Source: Burkholderia arboris | GTDB lineage: Bacteria; Pseudomonadota; Gammaproteobacteria; Burkholderiales; Burkholderiaceae | Reading direction: 5' to 3' | Length of the DNA stretch: 64,000 bases | Assembly (NCBI RefSeq): GCF_902499125.1 | Contig: NZ_CABVPX010000005.1 | Location: forward strand, 248,001-312,000 | Shown: piece after piece, positions 37,238 through 46,039 of the stretch | Numbering within the stretch: the first letter of the stretch is position 1 | How the letters are laid out: each line of letters starts with the position of its first letter | The notes under the pieces: model-generated | Told to the model about the DNA's origin: nothing | Seen by the model: only the letters and a program-made list of their open reading frames with translations | Databases searched by the model: none | Translations under genes and position numbers: made by a program

Positions 37238-39262
37238 ATGACACCCCGTTATCCGCATTTGACGACCCCGCTCGAACTCGGCTTCACGTCGCTCAGGAAC
37301 CGCGTGTTGATGGGGGCGATGCATGTCGGCCTCGAGGAAGCGCCGAACGGCTTCGAGCGGATGGCGGCGTTCTATGCCGAGCGCGCGCGAGGCGAGGCCG
37401 GCCTGATCGTCACGGGCGGATTCGCACCGAACGAGCGCGGCCGTCCGGCGCCGGGCGGCGCGATGCTGACGACCGAGGCGGAAGCCGAACGTCATCGCGT
37501 CGTGACGCGCGCGGTGCATGCGGAGGGCGGCAAGATCGCGCTGCAGATCCTGCACTTCGGGCGCTACGCGTATCACCCGGCGCTGGCGGCGCCCAGCGCC
37601 TTGAAGGCGCCGATCAACCCGTTCACGCCGCATGCGTTGAGCAGCGACGAAGTCGACGAGACGATCGCCGATTTCGCGCGATGCGCGGCGCTCGCGCAGC
37701 ATGCGGGCTACGACGGGGTCGAGATCATGGGGTCCGAAGGCTACCTGATCAACGAATTCATCGCCGCGCGCACGAACCATCGCGACGACGCGTGGGGCGG
37801 CGCGTACGACAACCGGATCCGCTTCGCGGTCGAGATCGTGCGGCGCGTGCGCGCGCGCGTGGGCACGAACTTCATCGTCATCTACCGACTGTCGATGCTC
37901 GATCTCGTCGAAGGAGGTTCGACGCTCGACGAGGTGATCCGGCTCGCGCAGGCGATCGAGGCGGCCGGCGCGACGATCCTCAATACCGGCATCGGCTGGC
38001 ACGAGGCGCGCATCCCGACCATCGCGACCAAGGTGCCGCGCGCCGCGTATGCATGGGTGACGCGGCAACTGATGGGCAAGGTCGGCATCCCGCTCGTCGC
38101 CACGAACCGGATCAATACGCCGGAAGTCGCCGAACAACTGCTTGCCGACGGCTATTGCGACATGGTGTCGATGGCGCGGCCGTTTCTCGCCGATGCCGAA
38201 TTCGTCCGCAAGGCGCGGGAAGGGCGTGCGGACGAAATCAACACGTGCATCGGCTGCAACCAGGCGTGCCTCGACCACACGTTCAGCGGCAGGATCACGT
38301 CCTGCCTCGTGAATCCGCGGGCATGCCATGAAACCGAGCTCGTGATCCGCCCCGCACGGCAGCGCAAGCGGATCGCCGTGGTGGGCGCCGGGCCGGCGGG
38401 CCTCGGCTTCGCGGTCACGGCGGCCGAGCGCGGTCATGCGGTGACGCTGTACGAAGCCGGCGCCGAGATCGGCGGCCAGTTCAACATCGCGAAGAAGGTG
38501 CCCGGCAAGGAAGAGTTCAACGAGACGCTGCGCTATTTCCGCCGGCAGATCGAATTGCGCGGCATTACGCTGCACGTCAATACGCGGGCGACCGCCGAGA
38601 TGCTGCTGCAGGGCGCTTTCGACGAAGTGGTGATCGCGACGGGCATCGTGCCGCGCACGCCGCCGATCGACGGCGCCGGGCATCCGAAGACGCTTGGCTA
38701 TCTCGACGTGCTGCGCGACGACAAGGCCGTGGGCCGCCGTGTCGCGATCGTCGGCGCGGGCGGCATCGGCTTCGACGTCGCGGAGTATCTCGTGCATCGC
38801 GACGGCGGCGAGCGTGGCGACGCGGACCGGTTCTTCAGCGAATGGGGCGTCGACCGGTCCTATGCGCATGCCGGCGGCCTGGGCCGTGCGCAACCCGAGC
38901 CGGCTGCGCGGCAGGTGCATCTGCTGCAGCGCAAGGCGTCGAAAGTCGGCGACGGGCTCGGCAAGACCACCGGCTGGATTCACCGCACGGCGCTGAAAGC
39001 GCGCGGCGTCGGGATGTCGTCGGCGGTGACGTACCGGCGCATCGACGACGAAGGATTGCACGTGACGATCGACGGCGTCGAACAGACGCTGCCGGTGAAC
39101 AACGTGATCATCTGCGCGGGGCAGGAGCCGTTGCGCGAACTGGCCGTGCAACTGGAGGCGGCCGGATGCAAGGTTCACGTGATCGGCGGCGCATACGAGG
39201 CCGCCGAGCTCGACGCGAAGCGTGCGATTCACCAGGGCACGACGCTCGCCGCGACCCTTTGA
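37238..39262 (+). CDS. 2,4-dienoyl-CoA reductase-like FMN/FAD/4Fe-4S oxidoreductase
   Basis: 674 residues, the FadH/OYE layout: an FMN-binding TIM barrel (1-330), an iron-sulphur cluster in CIGCNQAC (about 339-346) plus a Cys about 11 residues later, then an FAD/NAD(P) reductase domain with VVGAGPAGLGFAVTAAE near 386. Members reduce 2,4-dienoyl-CoA or nitro/enone compounds with NAD(P)H. GGAG precedes the ATG, directly after operator 2. PadR linkage is more typical of aromatic or enone stress than of fatty acid oxidation. Confidence 0.85.
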   Translation: MTPRYPHLTTPLELGFTSLRNRVLMGAMHVGLEEAPNGFERMAAFYAERARGEAGLIVTGGFAPNERGRPAPGGAMLTTEAEAERHRVVTRAVHAEGGKIALQILHFGRYAYHPALAAPSALKAPINPFTPHALSSDEVDETIADFARCAALAQHAGYDGVEIMGSEGYLINEFIAARTNHRDDAWGGAYDNRIRFAVEIVRRVRARVGTNFIVIYRLSMLDLVEGGSTLDEVIRLAQAIEAAGATILNTGIGWHEARIPTIATKVPRAAYAWVTRQLMGKVGIPLVATNRINTPEVAEQLLADGYCDMVSMARPFLADAEFVRKAREGRADEINTCIGCNQACLDHTFSGRITSCLVNPRACHETELVIRPARQRKRIAVVGAGPAGLGFAVTAAERGHAVTLYEAGAEIGGQFNIAKKVPGKEEFNETLRYFRRQIELRGITLHVNTRATAEMLLQGAFDEVVIATGIVPRTPPIDGAGHPKTLGYLDVLRDDKAVGRRVAIVGAGGIGFDVAEYLVHRDGGERGDADRFFSEWGVDRSYAHAGGLGRAQPEPAARQVHLLQRKASKVGDGLGKTTGWIHRTALKARGVGMSSAVTYRRIDDEGLHVTIDGVEQTLPVNNVIICAGQEPLRELAVQLEAAGCKVHVIGGAYEAAELDAKRAIHQGTTLAATL

Positions 39263-39304
39263 GACCGCTCGTTTCTTTTCCATCCGACGATACAGGAGAC
39301 TTCG

Positions 39305-39745
39305 ATGACGCACGCACCGCTCAATGTTCATCCCGCCGTTGCGAAATCGCTCGACGCGTGGCACGCAATGATCGAAAACAAGGACTTTGGCGCGCTGGAT
39401 GCGATCGTCCATCCGGATGCCGTGTTCCGTTCGCCGATGGCGTTCAAGCCGTACGGGCCCGCGCCCGCGCTGTTGATGGCGCTGCGTACGGTGATCACGA
39501 TCCTGCAGGATTTCACGTATCACCGCCAGTTCGTCACCGACGACGGCAAGAGCGTGGTGCTGGAGTTCAGCGCGGCCGTCGGCGACAAGGCGCTGAAAGG
39601 GATCGACATGATCCGCTTCGACGACGACGGGCTGATCGTCGAATTCGAGGTCATGATCCGGCCGTTCAATGCACTGCAGGCGCTCGGCGCGGAAATGGGC
39701 GCGCGGCTCGGGCAGCAGTTGCCGACGTTCAAGATCGGCGGTTGA
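39305..39745 (+). CDS. SnoaL-like / NTF2-fold protein
   Basis: 146 residues, no signal peptide. The pattern WHAMIENKDFGALDAIVHPDAVFRSP followed by beta strands and MIRFDDDGLIVEFEVMIRPFNALQALG is the nuclear transport factor 2 fold, used by polyketide cyclases, dehydratases and isomerases. CAGGAGACTTCG precedes the ATG. It follows the flavoenzyme after 42 nt, so the two are probably cotranscribed under PadR; it may act on the same metabolite. Confidence 0.78.
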   Translation: MTHAPLNVHPAVAKSLDAWHAMIENKDFGALDAIVHPDAVFRSPMAFKPYGPAPALLMALRTVITILQDFTYHRQFVTDDGKSVVLEFSAAVGDKALKGIDMIRFDDDGLIVEFEVMIRPFNALQALGAEMGARLGQQLPTFKIGG

Positions 39746-39790
39746 GCGGGGCGGCGGCTGCCGTGTCGCCCGGCCCGCCGCCGCCTGTCG

Positions 39791-40858
39791 TTAAGCCCGC
39801 GTCAGCCGCTCGACGAACCAGTCGCACACGAACGCGGTGCGCTCGGACGCGTGGTTGTAGATCGTATGCTCGCCGTCTGGCCAGACCTCGAGCGTCGCAT
39901 CGCCGCCCGTCGCCGCATCGAGAAACGGCTGCTGGTCGTCGAGCCGGATCAGCGGATCCTCGCCGCCGTGCAGCACCAGCAGCGGGCACGCGATGCGGTC
40001 GCGTCCGGACGAGAAGCTCATCCGCGCGAAGTTCGCCGCCACCGCGTCGGGATCGTCGTTGCCGAGCATCGCCGCGGCCTGTTCGACGAACGTGCGGAAC
40101 GGCAGCAGCGACGGCGCCGCCAGCGCGCCGTTCACGCAACAGGCCGCGATCCGCCGGTCGCTCGCCGCGGTCGAAGCGGCCCACAATCCGCCGATGCTGT
40201 TGCCCCAGATACCGATCGGCCCGGGCACGCGTTCGGCGACGTGATCGACGAAGCGCCGATAGGCCGCGCTCATATCGACGTCGACGAAGATCCGCTGTTC
40301 GAGCCGCGTTTCGCCCTGGCCGGGCCCTTCGGCGAGCAGCGTGGCGATGCCGCGTGACTCGAGCGCGCGTGCGATCGGCCAGTACGCGAAGCCCCAGCCG
40401 CTCTGGCCACCGAACACGATCACGGTGCCGCGCAGGTGTTCCACCGGCGGGCGAACCAGCCAGCCGATCAGGCGGGCATCGCCGAACGGCACTTCGACGC
40501 GTTCGATCCGTTTGTCGGACCAGCGCGCGAGTCCGTACGACGCGTCGACGAGCCGCGCATAGAGCGCGCGCTTGCGCGGCACGTCGTGGTTGAACGCCAT
40601 CTGCGCGAACAGCAGACCGGCGATGGCCATCGCCTGCGCGTCGGCGGCGGTGACAAGATGGCCGGCATCCGCCGCCTGCGTGGCGCGCGCGAGCTGCGCG
40701 TCGGCGAGCGCCTCGGCCGCGACATCCCAGGGTTCGCCGGCCGACGTGCGTGCGTGCAGCGCGATCGCGTCCGCGTAGTCCATTCCGCAATCGAGCAGGC
40801 GCGTGACGGGCATCGCGCGTTGCAGGGACAGCGCGAATGGTGACAGTTCGGTCGTCAT
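39791..40858 (-). CDS. alpha/beta hydrolase of the pseudooxynicotine-hydrolase / FrsA group
   Basis: 355 residues. An N-terminal helical lid domain (to about residue 120), then a hydrolase core with nucleophile Ser221 in GNSIGG, Asp301 in GGEDPL and His331 in DGEHTIYN. The lid-plus-core layout is that of 2,6-dihydroxypseudooxynicotine hydrolase, which cuts a C-C bond next to a dihydroxylated aromatic ring. Last gene of the operon with a hydroxylase and hydroxyquinol dioxygenase, so it may release a dihydroxybenzene from an acylated precursor. The function is inferred, an ordinary esterase is the alternative. Confidence 0.75.
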   Translation of the reverse strand: MTTELSPFALSLQRAMPVTRLLDCGMDYADAIALHARTSAGEPWDVAAEALADAQLARATQAADAGHLVTAADAQAMAIAGLLFAQMAFNHDVPRKRALYARLVDASYGLARWSDKRIERVEVPFGDARLIGWLVRPPVEHLRGTVIVFGGQSGWGFAYWPIARALESRGIATLLAEGPGQGETRLEQRIFVDVDMSAAYRRFVDHVAERVPGPIGIWGNSIGGLWAASTAASDRRIAACCVNGALAAPSLLPFRTFVEQAAAMLGNDDPDAVAANFARMSFSSGRDRIACPLLVLHGGEDPLIRLDDQQPFLDAATGGDATLEVWPDGEHTIYNHASERTAFVCDWFVERLTRA

Positions 40859-40871
40859 GCGTGCATCTCCG

Positions 40872-42530
40872 TTACGAGGCGTGTGCGGCGGTGGCCGTGG
40901 CGGCGGACGGTTCGCCGGACGGCGCCGACCAATGCAGCTTGTCGCGCAGCGCATCGACGAGCGCGCCGAGATCGCGCAGGTCGGCCACCGAACCGAACAC
41001 GAGGAAATCGGGCCGCCGGATATACGCGCCGATGCCGTGCGCATCCATGAACGCGCGCTGTTCGCCGTCGAGATCGATCACCGCATCCGGCGCGCACACG
41101 TCGTCGGCCAGCACGGCCACGTGACAGCCGAGCTGCGCGAGGAACGCGCGCTGCGCGTCGTCGAGATGGCGGCAAGGGTGCTCGCGCGTGACGAGCTGGA
41201 AGCCCTGGCCGACCACGTCGTCGAAGCGGCCGTCGGCCGCGCCGCGCCGTGCGCGCCCTTGCGGTGCCGGTGCGCCGGTCGTCGGCAGCAGCGTGCCGTC
41301 GGCTTCGGCGTGCAGGATGCCATGGCCGAGCTTCGGGAACGGCGGCATCGGCGGCATGTTGCCGGAGCGGAATGCCGCGTCACGCTCGGCGACCTTGCGC
41401 GGATCGTCCTCGTTGACGACCTGGCCGAGAAACAGCGACATCTGCGTGATCGCGGTCACGTGCGGGCGGCGCTCGGCTTCGTACGTGTCGAGCAGGTCGG
41501 CGGATGCGCGGCCGGTCAGCACGAGATCGAGCTTCCACGCGAGGTCGATGCCGTCGCGCATGCCCGAGCATGCGCCTTGCCCCATGTACGGCATCATCGT
41601 GTGCGCGGCATCGCCCGCGAGCAGCACGCGGCCGGAGCGCCAGTGTTCGGCCATGCGCGTCTCGAACGTGTAGACGACATGGCGCAGCAGCTTCAGGTCG
41701 TCCGGGCCGTAGCCGTAGTGGTCCTTCAGCCACTTCCAGCCGGCTGCCTCGGTTTCCCATTCGGCCGTCGATTCGTCCGGCAGCACGCGCAACTCGAAAC
41801 GCGTGCGCTTCGTGCCGATCGGCATGTGCATGTACGCACGTGCCGGATCGCAGTAGATCGTCGTGCGCGCACAGCCGTCGCCGAGATCGCGCTTGTTTTC
41901 CGAATCGAGATTGAGCCAGCGCTCGTTGTAGCCGAAGTCGGAACGTTCGATGCCGAGCGTGCGGCGTACGAGGCTGTTCGCGCCGTCCGCGCCGATCAGG
42001 TAGCGCGCACGCATGGTGCGCGGCTGGCCGGTCCATTGCGCATCCTGGCCGCCGCGCCACGGGCGTGCCGTGAGCGTCACGCCGTCGTCGTCCTGCTGCA
42101 GCGTGTCGACTTCCCAGCCGCGCAGGATCGTGACGTTCCGGAAGGTGCTGGCGCGCGCATCGATCGCATCCTCGATGTCGGGCTGGTAGATCGAGATGTG
42201 CGCGGGGTAGCCGCATGCGCGGCCGGTCCAGTTCAGTTCGAGCAGCAGGTCGCCGTTCGCGTCGCGGTAGTGGTAGGTATCGACGGCCTTCGCGTTGCGC
42301 AGCGCATGATCGACGTCGGCGCTGGCCTGCACGATGCGCGCGGTTTCGCCGTCGATGTGCGTGAGGCGAGGCAGCCCGTAAGGCGTCGGCCAGCGTTCGA
42401 GGACGATCACGCGGTGGCCGGCGCGGCCCAGCATCGATGCGGCGACGAGGCCGGTCGGGCCGTAGCCGACGATCGCGACGTCGCACGACTCGACGGCGCC
42501 GTGACCTTGGCCGCTCGGTTCGGTATTCAT
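40872..42530 (-). CDS. FAD-dependent aromatic hydroxylase
   Basis: 552 residues of the group A flavoprotein monooxygenases. AIVGYGPTGLVAASMLGRAG near the N-terminus is the FAD GxGxxG motif; GADGANSLVRR is the DG motif; LLAGDAAHTMMPYMGQGACSGMRDGIDLAWKL is the GD motif. Style is close to MhpA and resorcinol hydroxylases. It probably hydroxylates resorcinol or a related phenol to 1,2,4-trihydroxybenzene using NAD(P)H and O2. Start at 42530: GGAGACAACCC lies just before it, the same site as before the dioxygenase gene; a Met at 42545 would include that site in the coding region. Confidence 0.85.
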   Translation of the reverse strand: MNTEPSGQGHGAVESCDVAIVGYGPTGLVAASMLGRAGHRVIVLERWPTPYGLPRLTHIDGETARIVQASADVDHALRNAKAVDTYHYRDANGDLLLELNWTGRACGYPAHISIYQPDIEDAIDARASTFRNVTILRGWEVDTLQQDDDGVTLTARPWRGGQDAQWTGQPRTMRARYLIGADGANSLVRRTLGIERSDFGYNERWLNLDSENKRDLGDGCARTTIYCDPARAYMHMPIGTKRTRFELRVLPDESTAEWETEAAGWKWLKDHYGYGPDDLKLLRHVVYTFETRMAEHWRSGRVLLAGDAAHTMMPYMGQGACSGMRDGIDLAWKLDLVLTGRASADLLDTYEAERRPHVTAITQMSLFLGQVVNEDDPRKVAERDAAFRSGNMPPMPPFPKLGHGILHAEADGTLLPTTGAPAPQGRARRGAADGRFDDVVGQGFQLVTREHPCRHLDDAQRAFLAQLGCHVAVLADDVCAPDAVIDLDGEQRAFMDAHGIGAYIRRPDFLVFGSVADLRDLGALVDALRDKLHWSAPSGEPSAATATAAHAS

Positions 42531-42580
42531 GTGGGTTGTCTCCATGACGGGTTCGTTTGTTGGTGTGTCGTGTGGGCGCC

Positions 42581-43648
42581 TCAGTGCGCGGTCGAGCCGG
42601 GCAGGTTGCCGTCGAAGGCATCCTGCAGCAGCGCGCGCAGGCCGTCGCGTTCGATCGGGCGCGGGTTCCAGTACGGATTGGCGGCCGCGAGATCGGCCGC
42701 GCGATCGAGGTCGGTTTCCTGCATGCCGATCGCTTTCAACGAAACCGGTGCGCCGTTGTCGAGCGCCAGTGCATAGAGGCCGCGCGCCGCGTCGTTCGTG
42801 CCGATCGCGCGGGCGATCCGCTGCATCGCGTCAGGCGCGTGCGCCGCGTTGTATGCGAGCGCATGTGGCAGCACGACCGTGTGGGTCGGCGCGTGCGGCA
42901 GATTGAAACTGCCGCCGAGCGTGTGACAGAGCTTGTGGTGCAGCGCCATGCCGACGTTGCCGAGCACCATTGCGCACAGCCAGGCGCCGTAGAGGGCGTC
43001 GCTGCGCGCGGCGAGATCGGCGGGATCGCGCCGCACACCGGGCAGGCCGTGCGCCAGCGCGCGAATGCCTTCCTCGGCCACGAGGCTCATGACCGGATTC
43101 GCGTTGTTCGCGTACAGGCCTTCCGCTGCGTGCGCGATCGCATTGAGGCCGCTCGTCACCGACAGCTCGACCGGCAGCGTCACGGTGAGCGCGGGATCGT
43201 AGATCACCGTCTTCGGCAGCACGCGGGCGTCGGTGCCGGTGCGCTTGAGGCCGCCTTCGGTCAGCCCGTAGATCGGCGTCATTTCGCTGCCGGCGTACGT
43301 CGTCGGTATCGCGAGGATCGGCAGGCTGCTTTCGAGCGCGATCGCTTTGCCGAGGCCGATCGTCGAGCCGCCGCCGATCGCGATCGCGCAATCGGCGTCG
43401 CATGAACGGGCGAACGCCTGCGCATCGCGGGCGATCTCGATCGGCACGTGCATGGTCGCGCGGTCGTACAGCCCGGCGGCACGCGCGCCGAGTCGCTCGA
43501 CGATGTGTTGCGCGAGCTCGCGCTGCTCCGGCGTGCAGAGCACGATCGCCCGTTGCGCGCCCAGTTCCAGCACTTCGCGTTCGAGGTGGTCGAGGCTGCC
43601 CGCGCCGAATATCACGCGTGCGGGGCGTGCCTGGTAGATGAAGTTCAT
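42581..43648 (-). CDS. maleylacetate reductase
   Basis: 355 residues of the iron-type alcohol dehydrogenase superfamily (maleylacetate reductase branch). RPARVIFGAGSLDHLEREV near the N-terminus and the nucleotide-binding GGGSTIGLGKAIAL near residue 95 are present; His clusters (HHKLCHTLGG, HTVVLPHAL) near 235-260 match metal positions of the family. Reduces maleylacetate to 3-oxoadipate with NAD(P)H, the step after ring cleavage of hydroxyquinol. Lies between the Dabb protein and the hydroxylase. Confidence 0.9.
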   Translation of the reverse strand: MNFIYQARPARVIFGAGSLDHLEREVLELGAQRAIVLCTPEQRELAQHIVERLGARAAGLYDRATMHVPIEIARDAQAFARSCDADCAIAIGGGSTIGLGKAIALESSLPILAIPTTYAGSEMTPIYGLTEGGLKRTGTDARVLPKTVIYDPALTVTLPVELSVTSGLNAIAHAAEGLYANNANPVMSLVAEEGIRALAHGLPGVRRDPADLAARSDALYGAWLCAMVLGNVGMALHHKLCHTLGGSFNLPHAPTHTVVLPHALAYNAAHAPDAMQRIARAIGTNDAARGLYALALDNGAPVSLKAIGMQETDLDRAADLAAANPYWNPRPIERDGLRALLQDAFDGNLPGSTAH

Positions 43649-43655
43649 GTCGTCG

Positions 43656-43958
43656 TTACTCCGTTGCGTAGTCGACCTGATGGCGCGCGATGCGCAGGCC
43701 CGTCAGTGCGTCGCGTACGCGTGCGTGTTCGGGATGCGCCGCGTAACCGTCCAGTGCTTCGCGCGATTCGAAATCGGCGACGAGAATCAGGTCGCACGCG
43801 TAATCGGTCGCGCTGAAATCCGCGCCGACCTCGAGGTGCGTCATTCCCGGAATCCGGCCGCGCAGGCTTTCGAACGCAGTTTTCACGCTGGCGCGCGCCT
43901 CGGCGCGCTCGCGGTCGGTTGCGCCGGCAACCTTCCACATCACGACGTGCCGGATCAT
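43656..43958 (-). CDS. Dabb (stress-responsive alpha/beta-barrel) protein
   Basis: 100 residues. The pattern MIRHVVMWKV ... GMTHLEVGADF ... DLILVADFESREALDGYAAHPEH is the dimeric alpha/beta-barrel (Dabb) domain. Family members isomerise or cyclise small reactive molecules or have unknown roles. Its start overlaps the dioxygenase stop by 4 nt (ATGA), so the two are translationally coupled; this suggests a role on the ring-cleavage product or its precursor. Confidence 0.8.
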   Translation of the reverse strand: MIRHVVMWKVAGATDRERAEARASVKTAFESLRGRIPGMTHLEVGADFSATDYACDLILVADFESREALDGYAAHPEHARVRDALTGLRIARHQVDYATE

Positions 43959-44836
43959 GCGGCACGCTCCGCGGGATTCAGCACGAAGTCGTAGTCGAGC
44001 GTGTAGAACGGCGTGTCCATCCGCGATCCGTCGGGCGCGATGCCCGGCGCATGCCGGACCCAGTCGGCGACGAGCGTCGAGCGCACGCCGAATACCGCGT
44101 CGGAGTCGAGATAGCGGTCGCCGTCGCGGAACACGTGCGTGATCAGCGTCTCGTAGCCGCGTGCCTGGATCATGAAGTGCAGGTGTGCGGGGCGCCACGG
44201 GTGGCGGCCGAGCGCATCGAGCATCGCACCGACGGGGCCGTCGTGCGGAATCGGATACGGCTCGGCGAGGATCGAGCGGAACGCGTAACGGCCGTCGGCG
44301 CCGCTGCGCAGCCGGCCGCGCGCGCGATGCGTGACCGACCCGTCGCCGGCCGGCTGCTGCACGTCGTAGTGGCCGTCCTCGTCGGCTTGCCAGACCTCCA
44401 GCGACGCGTGCGCGATGGGCGTGCCGTCGATGCCGCGCACATGGCCGGACACGAAGCAGGGCTCGCCGCATGCGCCGTTCGCGATGTCGTCGAACATCGC
44501 GAATTCGGGGCTGCCGTCGACGTAGAACGGGCCGAACACGGTCGCCTCGGTGCAGCCGGCCGGTTTCGCGTGGTTCTGCGCGGTGACGAGCGTGGACAGC
44601 CCGAGCACGTCGGACAGCAGGATGAACTCCTGGCGCTTGTCGTCGGTGATGTGGCCGACGGCCGTCAAAAAGCCGATCGCCGATTGCCATTCGGCCTCGG
44701 TGAGCTTCGTTTCGCGGGCGAATGAATGCAGGTGCTGGACGAGGCTCGTCATGACCGTGCGCAGCCGCTCGTCGCGACAGCCGGAGAGCGACGCGATCAC
44801 GGCCTGCGTGATGGTGTCTTCGTTGAGATTGCGCAT
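43955..44836 (-). CDS. hydroxyquinol 1,2-dioxygenase
   Basis: 293 residues, intradiol dioxygenase family with the N-terminal helical dimerisation domain and a beta-sandwich core. The Fe(III) ligands are visible at Tyr157 (DGHYDV), Tyr194 (EPYPIPHDG) and His218/His220 (PAHLHF), with the spacing of 1,2,4-trihydroxybenzene dioxygenases. Cleaves hydroxyquinol to maleylacetate. CAGGAGACAACCCCT precedes the ATG. First gene of the operon; divergent from LysR. Confidence 0.9.
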   Translation of the reverse strand: MRNLNEDTITQAVIASLSGCRDERLRTVMTSLVQHLHSFARETKLTEAEWQSAIGFLTAVGHITDDKRQEFILLSDVLGLSTLVTAQNHAKPAGCTEATVFGPFYVDGSPEFAMFDDIANGACGEPCFVSGHVRGIDGTPIAHASLEVWQADEDGHYDVQQPAGDGSVTHRARGRLRSGADGRYAFRSILAEPYPIPHDGPVGAMLDALGRHPWRPAHLHFMIQARGYETLITHVFRDGDRYLDSDAVFGVRSTLVADWVRHAPGIAPDGSRMDTPFYTLDYDFVLNPAERAA

Positions 44837-44926
44837 AGGGGTTGTCTCCTGATGTCGTTCGATGGCGCGTTGACGTAACATTAATTCCTCCCGGGATCGT
44901 AAAAAAGATGATTTGGAGGAGTTTTG

Positions 44927-44946
44927 TTCTCCGCCAGGTGGAAGAA
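44927..44946. promoter_or_regulatory. LysR operator of the hydroxyquinol operon
   Basis: TTCT, eleven bases, AAGAA (T-N11-A core), just before the LysR start and between it and the dioxygenase. It resembles the site at 45907-45934 before the channel gene (shared TTCTCCGC left arm). Confidence 0.45.
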
Positions 44947-44954
44947 TCGAACGC

Positions 44955-45878
44955 ATGGACAAGTGGACGCAGATCGAGTTTTTCGTACAGGTGGCCGAGC
45001 TGGGCAGCCTGTCGAAGGCCGCCGAACGGCTCGGCATGTCGAGCGCGGCGGCGAGCCGCTGCCTGAATGCGCTGGAAGAGCGGCTGGGCGCGCGGCTCGT
45101 CGAGCGCACCACGCGCCGGCTGTGGCTGACCGACGCGGGGCATGAGTACCACCGGCGGTGCGTCGCGATCCTGACGGAGTTGTCGGAAGCCGATGCGGCC
45201 GTCAACGAGGCGAGCGTCAACCCGGCCGGCACGCTGCGCGTGACGGCGTCGGTGTCGTTCGCGTCGATCTACATCGCGCCCGCGCTGCCCGAGTTTCACC
45301 GGCGCTATCCGAACCTGAACGTGCAGATCATCGCGGCAAACCGCTACCCGGATTTCATCGAGGCCGGCATCGACGTGGCGATCCGTACGCGCGAGCACGA
45401 GGCCGATTCGGGCATCACCGTGCGCAAGCTCGCCGAGACGCGGCGCGTGCTGGCCGCGTCGCCCGGGTATCTGGCGAAGCACGGCGCGCCGGCGACGCCC
45501 GATGCGCTGGGCGACCACCGGCTGCTGGTGTACAACCTCGCGAACGATCCGTACGTGCTGCATTTCCGTCACGGCGCGAAGACGCAGTCGGTCACGATCA
45601 AGAGCGTGCTCGATGCGAACGAAGGGCAGGTGATCCGTGCGGCGGCGCTCGCCGGGCTCGGCATCCTGATCCAGCCGCTCTACATCGTCCACGACGACAT
45701 CGTCGCCGGGAAACTCGTGCCCGTGCTCACCGACTGGCAACTGCCGGCGCTCACCGTCAACATCGCGTACCAGAGCCGCCGCCATCAGCCGGCGAAGATC
45801 CGCGTCTTCACCGAGTTCCTGATCGAGCGCTTCGAACGCCTCGGGCTCGCGCGCAAATGGAAGGAAGTCGGCCGCTGA
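44955..45878 (+). CDS. LysR family regulator of the hydroxyquinol cluster
   Basis: 307 residues: winged helix-turn-helix (SLSKAAERLGMSSAAASRCLNALEERLGARLVERT, about 17-52) and a type 2 periplasmic-binding-like effector domain. Divergent from the dioxygenase operon, 118 nt apart. The effector is probably a phenolic intermediate. The related dyad before the downstream channel gene suggests that it controls that gene too. Confidence 0.88.
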   Translation: MDKWTQIEFFVQVAELGSLSKAAERLGMSSAAASRCLNALEERLGARLVERTTRRLWLTDAGHEYHRRCVAILTELSEADAAVNEASVNPAGTLRVTASVSFASIYIAPALPEFHRRYPNLNVQIIAANRYPDFIEAGIDVAIRTREHEADSGITVRKLAETRRVLAASPGYLAKHGAPATPDALGDHRLLVYNLANDPYVLHFRHGAKTQSVTIKSVLDANEGQVIRAAALAGLGILIQPLYIVHDDIVAGKLVPVLTDWQLPALTVNIAYQSRRHQPAKIRVFTEFLIERFERLGLARKWKEVGR

Positions 45879-45906
45879 TCGCAAGCGGCCCGGCGCTGTC
45901 GCGCAT

Positions 45907-45934
45907 TTCTCCGCATGACGGAGAACTGTTCTCC
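45907..45934. promoter_or_regulatory. overlapping dyads before the channel gene
   Basis: TTCT-N11-AGAA (45907-45925, LysR-type T-N11-A) overlaps a second perfect dyad, GGAGAAC-T-GTTCTCC (45920-45934). The left arm TTCTCCGC is shared with the site at 44927. Lies about 105 nt before the channel start. Confidence 0.55.
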
Positions 45935-46039
45935 CGATCGTCGTCTTTTTCGCCGCCGTCGTGCGATTTACATTGCGTCTCCCCGGGCCAGCAGCGCCCG
46001 GCTCGCGATTACACGATAACAATCCGGTCTGGAGACGAC

